Assembly: GCA_039090855.1 (NCBI GenBank)
Contig: CM077001.1
Span: forward strand, 120,592,922 to 120,656,921
Direction of reading: 5' to 3'
Length of the DNA: 64,000 nt
From: Macrothele yani
Lineage: Eukaryota > Arthropoda > Arachnida > Araneae > Macrothelidae
This document shows positions 22,090-32,129 of the stretch, piece by piece; within the stretch, counting starts at the first letter, position 1; every line of letters begins with the position of its first letter. Under the pieces are notes generated by a model. It was not told the DNA's origin. It did not search any database and saw only the letters and a list, made by a program, of their open reading frames with translations. The position numbers and the translations under genes were made by a program.

Positions 22090-24035
22090 AAAAAAGATCG
22101 TGCTTATGTTATCGGTTTGTTCGTCCGTCCGTCCGTCTGTCCATCCATTCGTAGACACCATATCTCTGGGACTATTAGTCCGATTTGAAAAAATTCTTTT
22201 TGCATTGGGAAGCTTGAAACATGCGAATGATGATCCTTGATTTCGTGTTTGTTTTATACGATGTACAATTTTGCCGCTAGATGGCGTAAATGCAGGTGGT
22301 GTCGAATTCAAAACACATTTTATTCCATATCATCATCACCATCATTGTCAACCATTATCAATCCACTGCTGGACGAAGGTCTCTCCAAGCCTCTTCCACA
22401 ACGGTCTGTCTTGTGCCAGTCTCCTTCATGTTACACCCGCATACTTTCGAATTTCATCCACCAATCTCCCATGTGGTCTTCTTCTGGGTCTTTTCCTGTC
22501 CCTTGGAATCCAATCTAAAATTTCGACTGTCCATCGATGGTCTGTTCTCCTGGCAGTATGTCCAGCCCATTGCCATTTCAGGGATTTTACTTTGATCATG
22601 ATGTCTTCCATTCTTGTCATTTTTCTGATCCATGAGCTCCTCTTCTTATCTCTCCTGGTTACACCAAGCAAGCACCTCTCCATGCTACTTTGAGTTGTCT
22701 GCAGCCTTTGTATGTCTCTTTTAGTTAAGGATCAAGTCTCTGCACCATACGAAAGCACTGGAAGGATGCATTGATCAAACACTTTTCTTTTAAGACATAA
22801 TGGCATATTGCTCTTGAAAATATATTTGCTTCTAAACATCCGATTGAAAAAATTATTTTGATCTTTCGATTCCATTTATGTCGAAAAGTATTTTAGGTAT
22901 AGTTATTTTTTCAAGTTACGCTTAGATTTTCCGCTAGGGGAACGAAAAAGGGAATTACGTTTTCCCCGACATCTCTTCTTCTAAAGCTCCGATTTGAAAT
23001 ATTTTTTTCTTCAGCGGATACAGCTCCTGATGGAAAATCTTTTGCATATAATGTCTAATTTTTGGTAAAGAATACTTTGGCCACCATGGAGTGTAAGTGT
23101 TAACTTTTTCCTTCTGATGTATTTGTCATAAAATCTGAGCTTCTAAAATCTCGACAGAAAAAATTATTTCGTGGACTGATGCCATTCACGTCGATAAACC
23201 TTTTCGGAATATTTTCTACTTAAAATAATGCATTGTTTCTACGCCAATGGGCGGAGATGTATATTATATCGTATTTTTGTCAATATCTCTACTTCTAGGA
23301 GTCCGATTTGAAAAATTCCTTCTTTGTTGGATAATGTTTTCCATGCTAAATTTTTTTCATATAAATTCAAAATTTTCAAGTAAATCATAGACTTTCCTCT
23401 AGGAGCTTCTAAAACTCCGATTTGAAACATTCTTCCTGTATCGCATACAGCTCCTGATGGAAAATATTTTTCATATATATTTCTAATATTTGGTAAAGAA
23501 TGGTTTGGCCACCAGGGGCATAAGTGTTCATTTCTGCTTCTGATGTATTTGCAGCAAAATGTGAGCTCCTGAAAACTCGACTAAAATTGTTTTTTTTTCT
23601 TGGACCGATACCGCTCATAACTTTTGAGAATACTTTCTTCCTAAAATAATGCATGGTTTTCCCGCCGGGATGGGGGGCGTAGATGCGTATCTTATATTTG
23701 TCCATATCTCTGCTTTGAAGAGTCCGATTTGAAAAATTCTTTCTTTGTTGGAGAGTGTTTCCGCTGCGAAATGTTTCTCATATAAATTAAAAATTTTCTT
23801 AGCTCACAAGTCTTCAACCAGAGGGCGTAAGTTTACGATTCCGTTTACAGAAATATCTGCGGGATTAAAAACCCGATTGAAAAACTTCTTTCTTCCGTCA
23901 GATACTATTGTTTTCCATACGGGTTCCATTGACTTTGAAAAGCTTTGATAAATTTAATTTGCGTCAGAACGGATTCAAAAGACGTGCTCATTACAAACTC
24001 GAAAATTCGGTGTCATTTTTCTTGTTTTATCTTAC
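22090..24035 (-). repeat. CTCF-motif-bearing satellite array B, reversed
   Basis: This is the same family as array A in opposite orientation. Sites include CCGCTAGATGGCG (22,274), CCGCTAGGGG (22,931), CCACCATGGAGTG (23,082), CCACCAGGGGC (23,509) and ACCAGAGGGCG (23,817). Spacing is about 150-160 bp, with one short interval. It starts with the reversed GTCCGTCCGTCCGTCTGTCC end and finishes with the reversed outer end (AATTCGGTGTCATTTTTCTTG) at about 24,030. An RTE fragment interrupts it at 22,330-22,822. Confidence 0.8.
22330..22822 (-). mobile_element. RTE 3' fragment inserted in array B
   Basis: The fragment runs from the ATG-repeat tail (22,330) up to a 5' truncation at about 22,822. It encodes the RTE C-terminus (MERCLLGVTRRDKKR, KSLKWQWAGHTARRT, ILDWIPRDRKRPRRRPHG). 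The array sequence on each side (ACACATTTTATT and TTTGCTTCTAAACATCCG) is continuous in arrays C and D, so the insertion is younger than the array. Confidence 0.9.
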
Positions 24036-24039
24036 TTTT

Positions 24040-25050
24040 CGTTAAGCAAATACTTCACCTAAAGTAAGTGCTCTTTAGCACTGAAATGAAATGCTGATTT
24101 TGAGACAGATGGTAACATAAGCATAGCCAAGGGGGTCCTCGTGTGCGGGAACCCATCCCCTTCCCATCTGATTGGTAACTCCAATAGTAATTTCAGGTAT
24201 TTTTGGTCTATCGGGACTCTCAGCTAGACTCTGTAACGACTGACTGAAATGTTTTTCGCACACTCAGCACATCAACTGCAGCGGCAGAAGCGAAGTCTGT
24301 CTGCTTCCGTATCTGTCGGCTTCGTTTAACAGACCAAACAAAGTGCTCTTGATCTACGAAAAGCCGAGAAAAATAATAAAACAAAACAAAAAGTTTAAAT
24401 CTGTCTGGGACTCGGCGAGATTGGTTGTTTTGACCTCCAAGCACACTGATTACACTCTATTTCCGTCGCTTTTGAGCATAATCACACGAAATGATAGGTA
24501 TTGACCCCTTTACTGAGCAAAATTGGCATCGGATGTGTGCAGTTGTTTGTCAGCCTGGGAAACGCAAGGTCAATTGGTTGATTGGTCATTTGATTTCGCC
24601 CTTTTAATCCCCGAAGAACGAACGTTCTCACGAATCAATTTGAATGTTGTCTGACGGGGGAAGGGGGGGGTGTTATGATCCAAAATTATCTAATCTATCT
24701 TCACGATGTTTAAATACCCGGTTACCTAGAGATAGTGAAAATGACTTAGTCACGTAGCATACAAGCAGGAAAGCATCTCCCATCCATCGTAAACAACATT
24801 ACGACGACTACTTTTCTTTTCTTTTTTAATATGAGTGGGCAAAAAGCACTCAAGGCAATTGTCCAGAGTTCAAGACCGGAGCAACATCATCTTATCCTTT
24901 TTCTAGAAACATAGACACCGTGGAAAATATACATTTACAACATTCAAAGAAAAAAGTCCGTCTGACAAAACGGAAAACACATGGAAAATATTGGTAATCG
25001 CGACCAGTATTTCATACTATAAAAATAAAAAACAGTATATATTCATATAT
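24040..25050. other. Unannotated spacer
   Basis: No coding sequence, RNA gene or transposon end was recognised. It includes a G-rich run at 24,655-24,670. Confidence 0.45.
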
Positions 25051-25573
25051 ACACTGAGTGATCACTGACTTATGACCACCTACCTAATACTTCTTAGATC
25101 CTGCTTTCGCCTTCAGTACAGCAGCATCTGACATTGCGTCGATTCAATAAGATCCGGAAGCAGTAGGGAGGTATGCAGGTGATTATTGTATCCAGATGCT
25201 TGATATGCCGTTCCATAGTGTCCCATATCTACTCTATGGGATTGATATCGAGGTAGTTCGGAGGCCATTCGCTATTCCTGAATTCTGAATTGTGTTTCGG
25301 AAACCATTCCTGCACAACATTGGACCTGTAGCTCTGCGCATTGTTATCTGGGAATACACCGTTGCCATTAGGGGAAAGTACAACATTGTTGTGTGTACAG
25401 AGTCAGCAAGCAATTCACGATAGTGGGTACCAGTCATATGTTGTTCCACATGCACCAGGAATCCAAGTTCCTGCCAGGTAAACATGCCCCACACCATACA
25501 ACCTCCACCACCGGCTTGCCCTGTGGAGACCACGCAGGATGGATCGAGTGCCTCGTGTTGTTTGCGCCAAATA

Positions 25574-26795
25574 AACCGATGAGCCATTGCATTATGACCA
25601 CCTCCAGCCTAAAGAAATGAGCGCGCCTGAAGACCGAACGGTGGCGCAGGTGAAATTCACAGAGCAGTATATATGCAACCCGAGGACCTGCTTTCGGTTA
25701 GTAGAGTGTTTGGAGTCAAAATGGGAACAGCTGCCGATTTATCGGAGTTTGATAAAGGACAAATTGTGATGGCACGATGCCTCGGAACTACGATATCGGA
25801 ACCGGCGCGCGGCGTGTGGATTGTTCACATTCCGCTGTAGGGAGTACGTATCAAAAGTGGCGCACAGATGGCCACACGACGAACCGTTGTCCAGCCGTGT
25901 GTCGTCCGCATGTCACTGATGCCAGAGAGGAGCTGAGACTGTTGCGCATTGTTCACAGCGACCACAGGGTTACAGTACGACAAATCACTCGCAGCTACAA
26001 CAGTGGTGATTAGGGCAATATGTCACAGCACACTGTTCATTGCAGCATTCTGCGCATGGGCCTGCGTAGCTGAAGACCTAGCCAGGTCATCGTGCTCTCT
26101 GCATTTCATCGCCAACAACGCATGAAATGGGCCCAAGATCATCGAGATTGGACCGTGGGTGATTGGAAGAAAATGGCCTGGTCTGACGAATCACAATTCC
26201 TGGTGCATCACGTAGACGGCTGAGCGCTAATACGCTGATTGCCAATGGAGGCTTCGTCACCTGGATGTACTGTCGGCCATAAATTGACCGGCAGCGGCGG
26301 TGTTATGCTGTGGGCAATGTTTCCTTGGGACACTTTAGGCCCCATTATCCCAATAGCACAATCCCTGACAGCTGTCAGGTATCTGAACATCGTTGCGGAC
26401 CAAGTTCACCCATTTATGGCAACTGTGTCCCTTGGTGATGATGGCCATTACCAACAGTGTAATGCTTCATGCCACGCTGCCAGAATTGTCAAGGAGTGAT
26501 TCGAGGAATATGCTGGTGACTTTCTGTTGATGCCCTGGCCTCCAAATTCACCTGACATGAACCCAATCGAGCATTTATGGTTCGGCTTGGAAAAGCGGGA
26601 TCGCGCTAAATCTCCACCACCCCGAAATGTACGGGAACTGGAGGACCTGCTGTTGACATTATGGTACCAGATACCCCTAGATACCTATCGCCACCTCATC
26701 GAGTCGATGCCTGGCAGAGTGGCCGCTGTTTTGCGGGCTGAAGGGAGTCCTACAGCTTATTAGGTAGGTGGTCAAAATGTAATGGCTCGTCGGTG
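25574..26795 (+). mobile_element. Tc1-like element nested in another Tc1
   Basis: The left end AACCGATGAGCCATTGCATT (25,574) mirrors the right end AATGTAATGGCTCGTCGGTG (26,776-26,795), with TA at 25,572-25,573 and 26,796-26,797. The length is 1222 bp. It splits the transposase gene of the outer element in opposite orientation. Confidence 0.85.
25721..26763 (+). pseudogene. Tc1-like transposase, inactivated
   Basis: The N-terminal HTH (LSEFDKGQIVMARCLG) is followed by WRTDGHTTNR and REELRLLRIVHSDHR. The catalytic domain has AWSDESQF (first D present), YQQCNASCH (second catalytic D is C, compared with the usual QQDNAPCH) and NSPDMNPIEHLW (E present). Several stops interrupt it: TAG near 26,011, then in DG*ALIR*, and TGA near 26,499. 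The C-terminus DTYRHLIESMPGRVAAVLRA is complete to a TAG. Family identity is firm and activity is excluded. Confidence 0.88.
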
Positions 26796-27239
26796 TACAT
26801 ACACGACCATCCACGGAGTGGAGTGAAAAATGCGACTCGTCAGACCAGCATGCTTTTTCTTCCAATCATCCGACGTCCAACTTGCATGATCTCTGCACCA
26901 GGCGAGTCTTTTGCGCAGTCAACTGTTGAACAGTGTTGAGTCTGTTGACGTGTACGAGTCGGCTGACCTAGCGCTTCCCTTCTAACATCAACTTTTCGTT
27001 GCCCTATGCAGTTAACCATCCGGGTCGTTGTTTAACTATTTTCACACCAGTCCTGATGCACTTTAACTACTGCGGTTCGCGATCAAGCCTCCAGTTCAGC
27101 CATTTGGGAGGTCGAGGCACTCGCGCTCCAAGCTCCCACAATCTGCCATTTCTCAAAGCCCGATAAGTCCTTCAGTTTACCCATCACACTCCGAATTTTA
27201 CTACATAGGGGTCTACTCACACCTTATATATGTTGGTGC

Positions 27240-28600
27240 CAATTATCTTTAAGTAAATCAAATTTTATTAATTATGATTCTTCGAAAGTCATAATTAAAT
27301 TAAAAAACTTGTCAGTTAGAAAAATTATATGTTGTGTACCTAGTGCGCACTGTAGTTCGGACTGTCCATTTCGATCTCGGAAGCTTCTAGAACGCATTAA
27401 ATGCTCACATTTTCTTTGCATAGTAGAAAGACAAAATTAACATTAAGGAAATTAATAAAAAATCTACGTTATTAAAACTTTATCAAGTGAAAATTAATAA
27501 TACTACACAGGATTGTTTTACATACTTTAGTTTCTCTTAACAAATATCGTCTATTTTCGTTTGCGTTTTTGATTTTAATATTTTCTTTGCGATAATCGCA
27601 AATTTTAGTCTTCTGCTTTATGGTAAGGACTGTTCTTTTCTTTCAACTTTTCTTTCCTAACAGCATGAACAAAAATTTTTTTCGTTTCTGATTTCGATGC
27701 TTGTAAACAGTTGCAGACCGATTTGCAGAGCGGAAAAAATAAACTAAAGACAGCAAGCGTCATGTGAGGTAAAAGAAGCGTTAAATAACACAAGTACTTC
27801 TCTACCGCCAAAAAGGTACAGGGCAGGAGACGCCCAAACTCACAAAACAGCTGTTTGAGTCAAAGGTAACCAAGCCCACCACAGGCACTCTTCCCCGATA
27901 TTTATCTCAACGCAAATGGAGGGTATGGTTACGGGGGAAAGGCTCGTGAGGCATCGATTAAGTCTTAATAAACAGAAAGATTAACATTAAAGAAAATCGC
28001 AATAAATCTAGCCAGTAATGATATCCCTCTGTGACTTATTCCTCTTCTTTTGAGTGCTGTTCCACTCTACGAACGGAAGCAGTCCGGATGGACTACATCA
28101 CTGTGGCATGATTTCGGAAGGAGCAGCTGGCTTCTGCCCAAGCATCGTCTGCCATTTTTCTCCACAAAAAGTTTAGCAACAATACAGGGCCCTAGCTACC
28201 GGGAGGACAGGGAGGGAGGTTGCCCTCTCAAAGTGCTCATATGGTCATTCCAGGGGCGTAAATTCGTGTTCTGTGGAATGTAAAAAACAGAAATTGTAAC
28301 TAAAACAGAACGTTACACCCTTCGGTAGTTCCTTTTTAAAGACTTTGGTTAATCTCATACAGTATGTCATGCAGTTAAGTAGGGCACAGAGTAACATACA
28401 CTATACAAAGTGTGAATATCTCATATCCGTGAAGGGAATTTTCCAAAACAGTGAATGGAGGCATAGAAAACAATATTAAGCCTAACCTCCATGACCTTTC
28501 CGAACACATTAGTATGAGAACTAATTAATCATATGTGCTCTGTCGCAGAAAGTTCTCTGAGCGTTTAACCTAGAACGGAATTTTTCCAAACTACTAAAGT
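27240..28600. other. Unannotated AT-rich spacer
   Basis: Nothing identifiable on either strand. Short ORFs near 27,605 and 28,050 show no family motif. Confidence 0.45.
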
Positions 28601-28631
28601 CGTCTGGTCGCTAATCAGCAGCGACCAGACG
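28601..28631. repeat. Perfect 12-bp-arm hairpin at a transposon breakpoint
   Basis: CGTCTGGTCGCT (28,601-28,612) and its complement (28,620-28,631) flank a 7-nt loop. The right arm is part of the Tc1 transposase (GHVWSLL), so the left arm looks like an inverted copy made at the truncation point. Confidence 0.85.
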
Positions 28632-29510
28632 TGTCCGATGGGCGACATATCGGGAGAACAGTCAGGCCACGATAGCAGTGACACTAGTGGGTCGTGAAGA
28701 ATTGTTGCACGATGCGTGCCATGTGCGGGCGCGCATTGTCCTGTTGAAACGTGGCCGCTGCAAGTAAGGGAGGACTACAGGCTCCAAAACGTCGGAGATG
28801 CAGCGGTGGCTGTTGAGTGTACCGGCGAAGCGTACCAGAGGGGCGCGGGTATCATATCCAATTGCACCCCAAACCATAACGCCAGGAGACGGACCGGTAT
28901 GGCGATGCATAATGCAGGCGTCATACAGTCTCTCGCCGCGGTGCCGCCACACGCGGATCCGACCATCGTGGTGTTGCAGGCAGAAGCTGGATTCGTCGGA
29001 GAAGACAATGTCGTGCTATTCCGTAGTCCAGGTGCGGCCTTCAACGGCCCACTACCGCTGCACTCGCCGGTGATGTAACGTCAATGGTAATTGAAGCAAT
29101 GGGCGCCGTGCGACAAGTCCCCGCTCTTGCAGACGACATCGAACGGTACATGCTGACACAGGTTGTTTTGCGTAACACACCCTAATTCCTGCGCTAACGT
29201 TCGTGATGTGGTGGTGAGAGCCGTCAATGCCCGCAGCACAACATGCCGGTCCTCTCGTTCGGTGGTGTGCCGCGGTTGTGGAAATCACTCACGTCGGTCC
29301 GTCCGTCCCTCCTGCACCAACCGAATCCATACTCGCCTCACTGTGGCTGGATGTCGTCCCACACGGGCGCCGATGTCTGGGTACGATAAACCGTTGTCGC
29401 GATGAGCCACTATTCGTCCTCTGTCGAACTCCGAAACGTGCTGGAATGACTGCCGTATTCTGCGACGAGACATCAGGAAGCTTACCACGCACAGGTCCGG
29501 CAGCACAACA
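28620..29510 (-). pseudogene. Tc1-like transposase, 3'-truncated relic
   Basis: On minus, the N-terminus at about 29,465 encodes FDRGRIVAHRDNGLSYPDIG and GRHPATVRRVW, a paired-like HTH. Frameshifted pieces follow with TGPSPGVMVWGAIGYDTRAP and FQQDNARPHMARIVQQF. The sequence breaks at RPDMSPIGHVWSLL, where the usual E of SPIEHVW is G. Multiple shifts and stops make it inactive. The gene is cut by the hairpin at 28,601-28,631. TIRs were not found. Confidence 0.8.
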
Positions 29511-29733
29511 CACTTCCACTACTTACACACCGCCTTTTGTGCACCCTACTTATAGTGCTTCTCGGTGGCGTGCCGGGTGCACGTGATTCGCATATGGCCT
29601 GCAGTGCTAATCGTTTGCATGTCCTCTCGCGGGTGACGCATGCTGCGAATTTCAGGCCAATCGGAAGCTTCTTTCTTAGTGTTGCATTTTGAGTGGCCAG
29701 CAGTGTACATATATATAATACATTGACTAAATA

Positions 29734-30810
29734 TTGGGTTGGTGCGAATGAAATGTCCGGCTCGAACGAGCACTGGAAACAGGCCCCCACCACAGCGGAA
29801 TGGAATTACTCACGGCTGTTGCGGGTCACAGAGTTACTATAAATAGCTAGCACGTTTGTGAAGAACAAGATTAAGGCGTGGTTTGTTTGGACTTAACGTG
29901 GAGAACGAACCACGTGGTCACCGCCCTGTTGCTGTTTCTGACGATGTTCTGTCACGTGTGGTTGAAGCGGACCCCGAAAAACGTGTCGTGAGATAGAGGC
30001 AGAGGTAGGTGTCCAACATACGACAGTTGTTCGGCGTCTGACTGCCCTGAGTAAGGTCAAAAAGCTGGACCTGCCGCATGAGGGGACAACTGCCAACAAG
30101 ACTAAACGTTTGGAAGTCTTCACGTCGCTTGTTGCCAGGAATAAACAGGATTCCCTACTGCATCGAATCGTCACCTGCGACGAGAAGTGGGTCCTTTATG
30201 ATAATCGGAAACGAGCTGCAAAATGGTTTAAGCAAGGCACAGGCTGCTAGACGGCATCCTATGCCACCCCTACACACCAAAAAGATAATTCTCCTTATTT
30301 GGGGGTCCACAGCCGGGATAATTTATCGGAGTTTCTTGGCAAGACGCCAAGCCATCACTGCAGAGTGTTATTGTGCTGAATTACACCTGATGATTCGGAA
30401 ATTGCCTCAGAAACAACTGGATTTGGTCAACGTGGTGTTCTTCTGCTCCAGGACAATGCCCGCCCTTATGTCGCACAACGAACGATGCTGACACTAAGTG
30501 CCTTGGGCTATGAATCACCACCTCATCCTGCCTGTTTTCCGGACTTGTCTCCGAAAGTCTATCACCTGTTTCGTCGCCTGGATCACTTCCTCTCCAGGAA
30601 ACAGTTCACGACAGACAACGAGGTTCAACGTGCAGTTGATGACTTCTTCGGGTCCCAGTCACAAGACGTTTTTCGTTCCGTGATCATGACCTTCTCGGAC
30701 AGATGGAAACTATGTGTCGATTCCGAGGGGTATTATTTTGCCTAAGTAAGTTGCCCTACTTTTCCGTTCTCGCCGTCCACGTGTGCTTGGTCCTTTGCCG
30801 GACATTTGGA
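29734..30810 (+). mobile_element. mariner transposon relic
   Basis: The left end TTGGGTTGGTGCGAATGAAA follows TA at 29,732-29,733 and continues with ATGTCCGGCTCGAACG. On the right only the inner part of the inverse (GCCGGACATTTGGAAAGG, about 30,793) remains before a T tract at 30,812-30,831. The outer right TIR is lost or was replaced. Confidence 0.75.
29890..30745 (+). pseudogene. mariner transposase, multiply frameshifted
   Basis: Recognisable segments in order are VTCDEKWVLYDNR (first D), ARRHPMPPLHTKKIILLIWG, ITAECYCAELHLM, LQDNARP (second D) and FPDLSPKVYHLFRRLDHFLS, where the third catalytic position has been altered. The terminal RWKLCVDSEGYYFA follows, with a TAA at 30,743-30,745. 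At least three frameshifts separate these. The family is distinct from the 14.7-kb mariner, judged by its TIR. Confidence 0.8.
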
Positions 30811-30929
30811 AAGGTTTTTTTTTTTTTTTTTTTACTGGGGATAACATTATCAGCGTCGGGTAAAATGCACATGAACATAATATCTTACCATAATTTCTGC
30901 CGAACTCTTCAAAATTTGTGCCCCCTCCC

Positions 30930-31080
30930 CTCAATAGCCCACCTAGCTCTGAGCAGCCGGCGGCGTAACCACTGTTTCAGATGGTTAGTGTATAACGTGC
31001 AGCAGACTCGAACGGAAATCGGGAGGTGCGTTTTCGATTCCCGCTCGAAAGCGATGTAATTTTCGAATGTTTTGATATGA
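30930..31080 (+). repeat. Possible tRNA-derived SINE, family D
   Basis: GGTTAGTGTATAACGTGCAG (box A-like) and GTTTTCGATTCCCGCTCGAA (box B-like) are followed by AGCGATGTAATTTTCGAA. The box B and tail region matches, inverted, 42,245-42,330. Poly-A and a TSD are not evident. Confidence 0.45.
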
Positions 31081-31344
31081 TGTTACATGATGAATACTAA
31101 ACTACAGCAATTCGGAGTCATAATCTGATTGCTGTTTGAAAAATATAAACACCTTTTTTTTTTAAAAAAGAGAGTCTTAAAAATGCAAGTTACTTAATGA
31201 AAGATGGAAAGAATAATGTTAGATACAACGCTGAAGGATAGAAAAAGAAATACGTATCAGCGTGAGGCATACAAAATAAAATAAAAATGAAGATGCACTA
31301 ACATAGTGGACATAAAGTCATCTGGCCTAAAGGGGAGATAGGGG

Positions 31345-31523
31345 TGTAACGTATCAGGAGATGTGACGTACCTGCCAGAAGGACGCACACGACATAAAGG
31401 CAGATAGCAATTAGAATCAATGTCCGCGTAGCTTAATTGGTAGAGCAACTTATTCCGGAATGAGTGGACCCGGGTTCGAATCCTGGCGCGGATAAAAATG
31501 ACGGAGAAATTCACTTCGTTATA
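31345..31523 (+). repeat. LTR 1 of the tRNA-bearing TRIM
   Basis: This 179-bp LTR runs from TGTAACGTATCAGGAGATGT to TTCACTTCGTTATA. The segment upstream of the tRNA-like gene (31,345-31,421, 77 bp) would be U3 if transcription starts at the first tRNA base. Confidence 0.88.
31422..31494 (+). tRNA. tRNA-like gene inside LTR 1
   Basis: This 73-nt sequence has a full 7-bp acceptor stem (GTCCGCG with CGCGGAT, one G-U pair) and a D-arm GCTT-AATTGGTA-GAGC. The anticodon stem is ACTTA/TGAGT with an 8-nt loop TTCCGGAA, and the T-arm is CCGGG-TTCGAAT-CCTGG. Box A is TAGCTTAATTGG and box B is GGTTCGAATCC. Taking U33 literally the anticodon is CCG (Arg), but the 8-nt loop and 4-nt variable region are irregular. 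I call it tRNA-like and not a proven Arg tRNA. Confidence 0.75.
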
Positions 31524-31524
31524 A

Positions 31525-31536
31525 TGGCGCCCGAAC
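31525..31536 (+). other. Primer binding site 1 (tRNA-Lys type)
   Basis: TGGCGCCCGAAC begins one base after the LTR end. It is complementary to the CCA-terminated 3' end of the tRNA-Lys species used by many retroelements. Complementarity does not visibly extend into the next bases (TACCCGG). It does not match the 3' end of the LTR-encoded tRNA-like sequence. Confidence 0.8.
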
Positions 31537-31563
31537 TACCCGGATGACCCGACCGTTCAAAAT

Positions 31564-31598
31564 CTCGCATTGGTGTGATGTTATTTCCACACCGCGAG
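31564..31598 (+). other. Conserved hairpin in internal region 1
   Basis: CTCGC-ATT-GGTGTG pairs with CACACC-GCGAG around a 10-nt loop, giving 11 bp with a 3-nt bulge. The identical copy lies at 31,867-31,901. Its place just after the PBS is where packaging or dimerisation signals sit in LTR elements; that role is inference. Confidence 0.6.
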
Positions 31599-31623
31599 AT
31601 AGGAAAAATATGAGCAGCACTTC

Positions 31624-31647
31624 AAAAGAAAAATAAGGGGGAGATGA
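31624..31647 (+). other. Polypurine tract 1
   Basis: AAAAGAAAAATAAGGGGGAG followed by ATGA lies directly before LTR2, the expected position for the plus-strand primer. It is purine-only apart from two T residues. The repeat copy is at 31,927-31,950. Confidence 0.75.
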
Positions 31648-31826
31648 TGTAACGTATCAGGAGATGTGACGTACCTGCCAGAAGGACGCACACGACATAA
31701 AGGCAGATAGCAATTAGAATCAATGTCCGCGTAGCTTAATTGGTAGAGCAACTTATTCCGGAATGAGTGGACCCGGGTTCGAATCCTGGCGCGGATAAAA
31801 ATGACGGAGAAATTCACTTCGTTATA
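31648..31826 (+). repeat. LTR 2 of the tRNA-bearing TRIM
   Basis: I saw no difference from LTR1 by reading. It serves as both 3' LTR of the first unit and 5' LTR of the second. Confidence 0.88.
31725..31797 (+). tRNA. tRNA-like gene inside LTR 2
   Basis: Same 73-nt sequence as in LTR1, with intact A and B boxes. Confidence 0.75.
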
Positions 31827-31827
31827 A

Positions 31828-31839
31828 TGGCGCCCGAAC
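31828..31839 (+). other. Primer binding site 2 (tRNA-Lys type)
   Basis: TGGCGCCCGAAC again lies one base after the LTR2 end. Confidence 0.8.
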
Positions 31840-31926
31840 TACCCGGATGACCCGACCGTTCAAAATCTCGCATTGGTGTGATGTTATTTCCACACCGCGA
31901 GATAGGAAAAATATGAGCAGCACTTC

Positions 31927-31950
31927 AAAAGAAAAATAAGGGGGAGATGA
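31927..31950 (+). other. Polypurine tract 2
   Basis: Identical to tract 1, directly before LTR3. Confidence 0.75.
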
Positions 31951-32129
31951 TGTAACGTATCAGGAGATGTGACGTACCTACCAGAAGGACGCACACGACA
32001 TAAAGGCAGATAGCAATTAGAATCAATGTCCGCGTAGCTTAATTGGTAGAGCAACTTATTCCGGAATGAGTGGACCCGGGTTCGAATCCTGGCGCGGATA
32101 AAAATGACGGAGAAATTCACTTCGTTATA
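31951..32129 (+). repeat. LTR 3 of the tRNA-bearing TRIM
   Basis: Differs from LTRs 1 and 2 by one base (ACCTACCAG in place of ACCTGCCAG). It is followed by the GGGG target duplication and no PBS, so it is the terminal LTR. Confidence 0.88.
32028..32100 (+). tRNA. tRNA-like gene inside LTR 3
   Basis: Same 73-nt sequence. The first run of four T downstream is at about 32,168, outside the element. Confidence 0.75.

Larger units (their letters stand above)
25052..27100 (-). mobile_element. Tc1-like element (outer), interrupted by another Tc1
   Basis: The left end CACTGAGTGATCACTGACTT starts at 25,052 after TA and resembles the TIR of the element at 44,891. The minus-strand transposase is in two pieces. 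The 3' part at 25,052-25,573 gives FIWRKQHEALDPSC, GQAGGGGCMVWGMFTW. The part at 26,796-26,865 gives SDESHFSLHSVDGRV. The two join in frame exactly across the inserted element. The N-terminal region to the right (to about 27,100) is degraded and I could not find the right TIR. Confidence 0.75.

Noticed and set aside
31257..32120. Three near-identical minus-strand ORFs as a gene family
   Set aside because: They are antisense readings through the tRNA-bearing LTRs of the TRIM element.
31345..32129. Cluster of three ordinary tRNA genes
   Set aside because: The 303-bp period, PBS, PPT, TG-type ends and 4-bp flanks are better explained by LTRs, and the anticodon loop is irregular.
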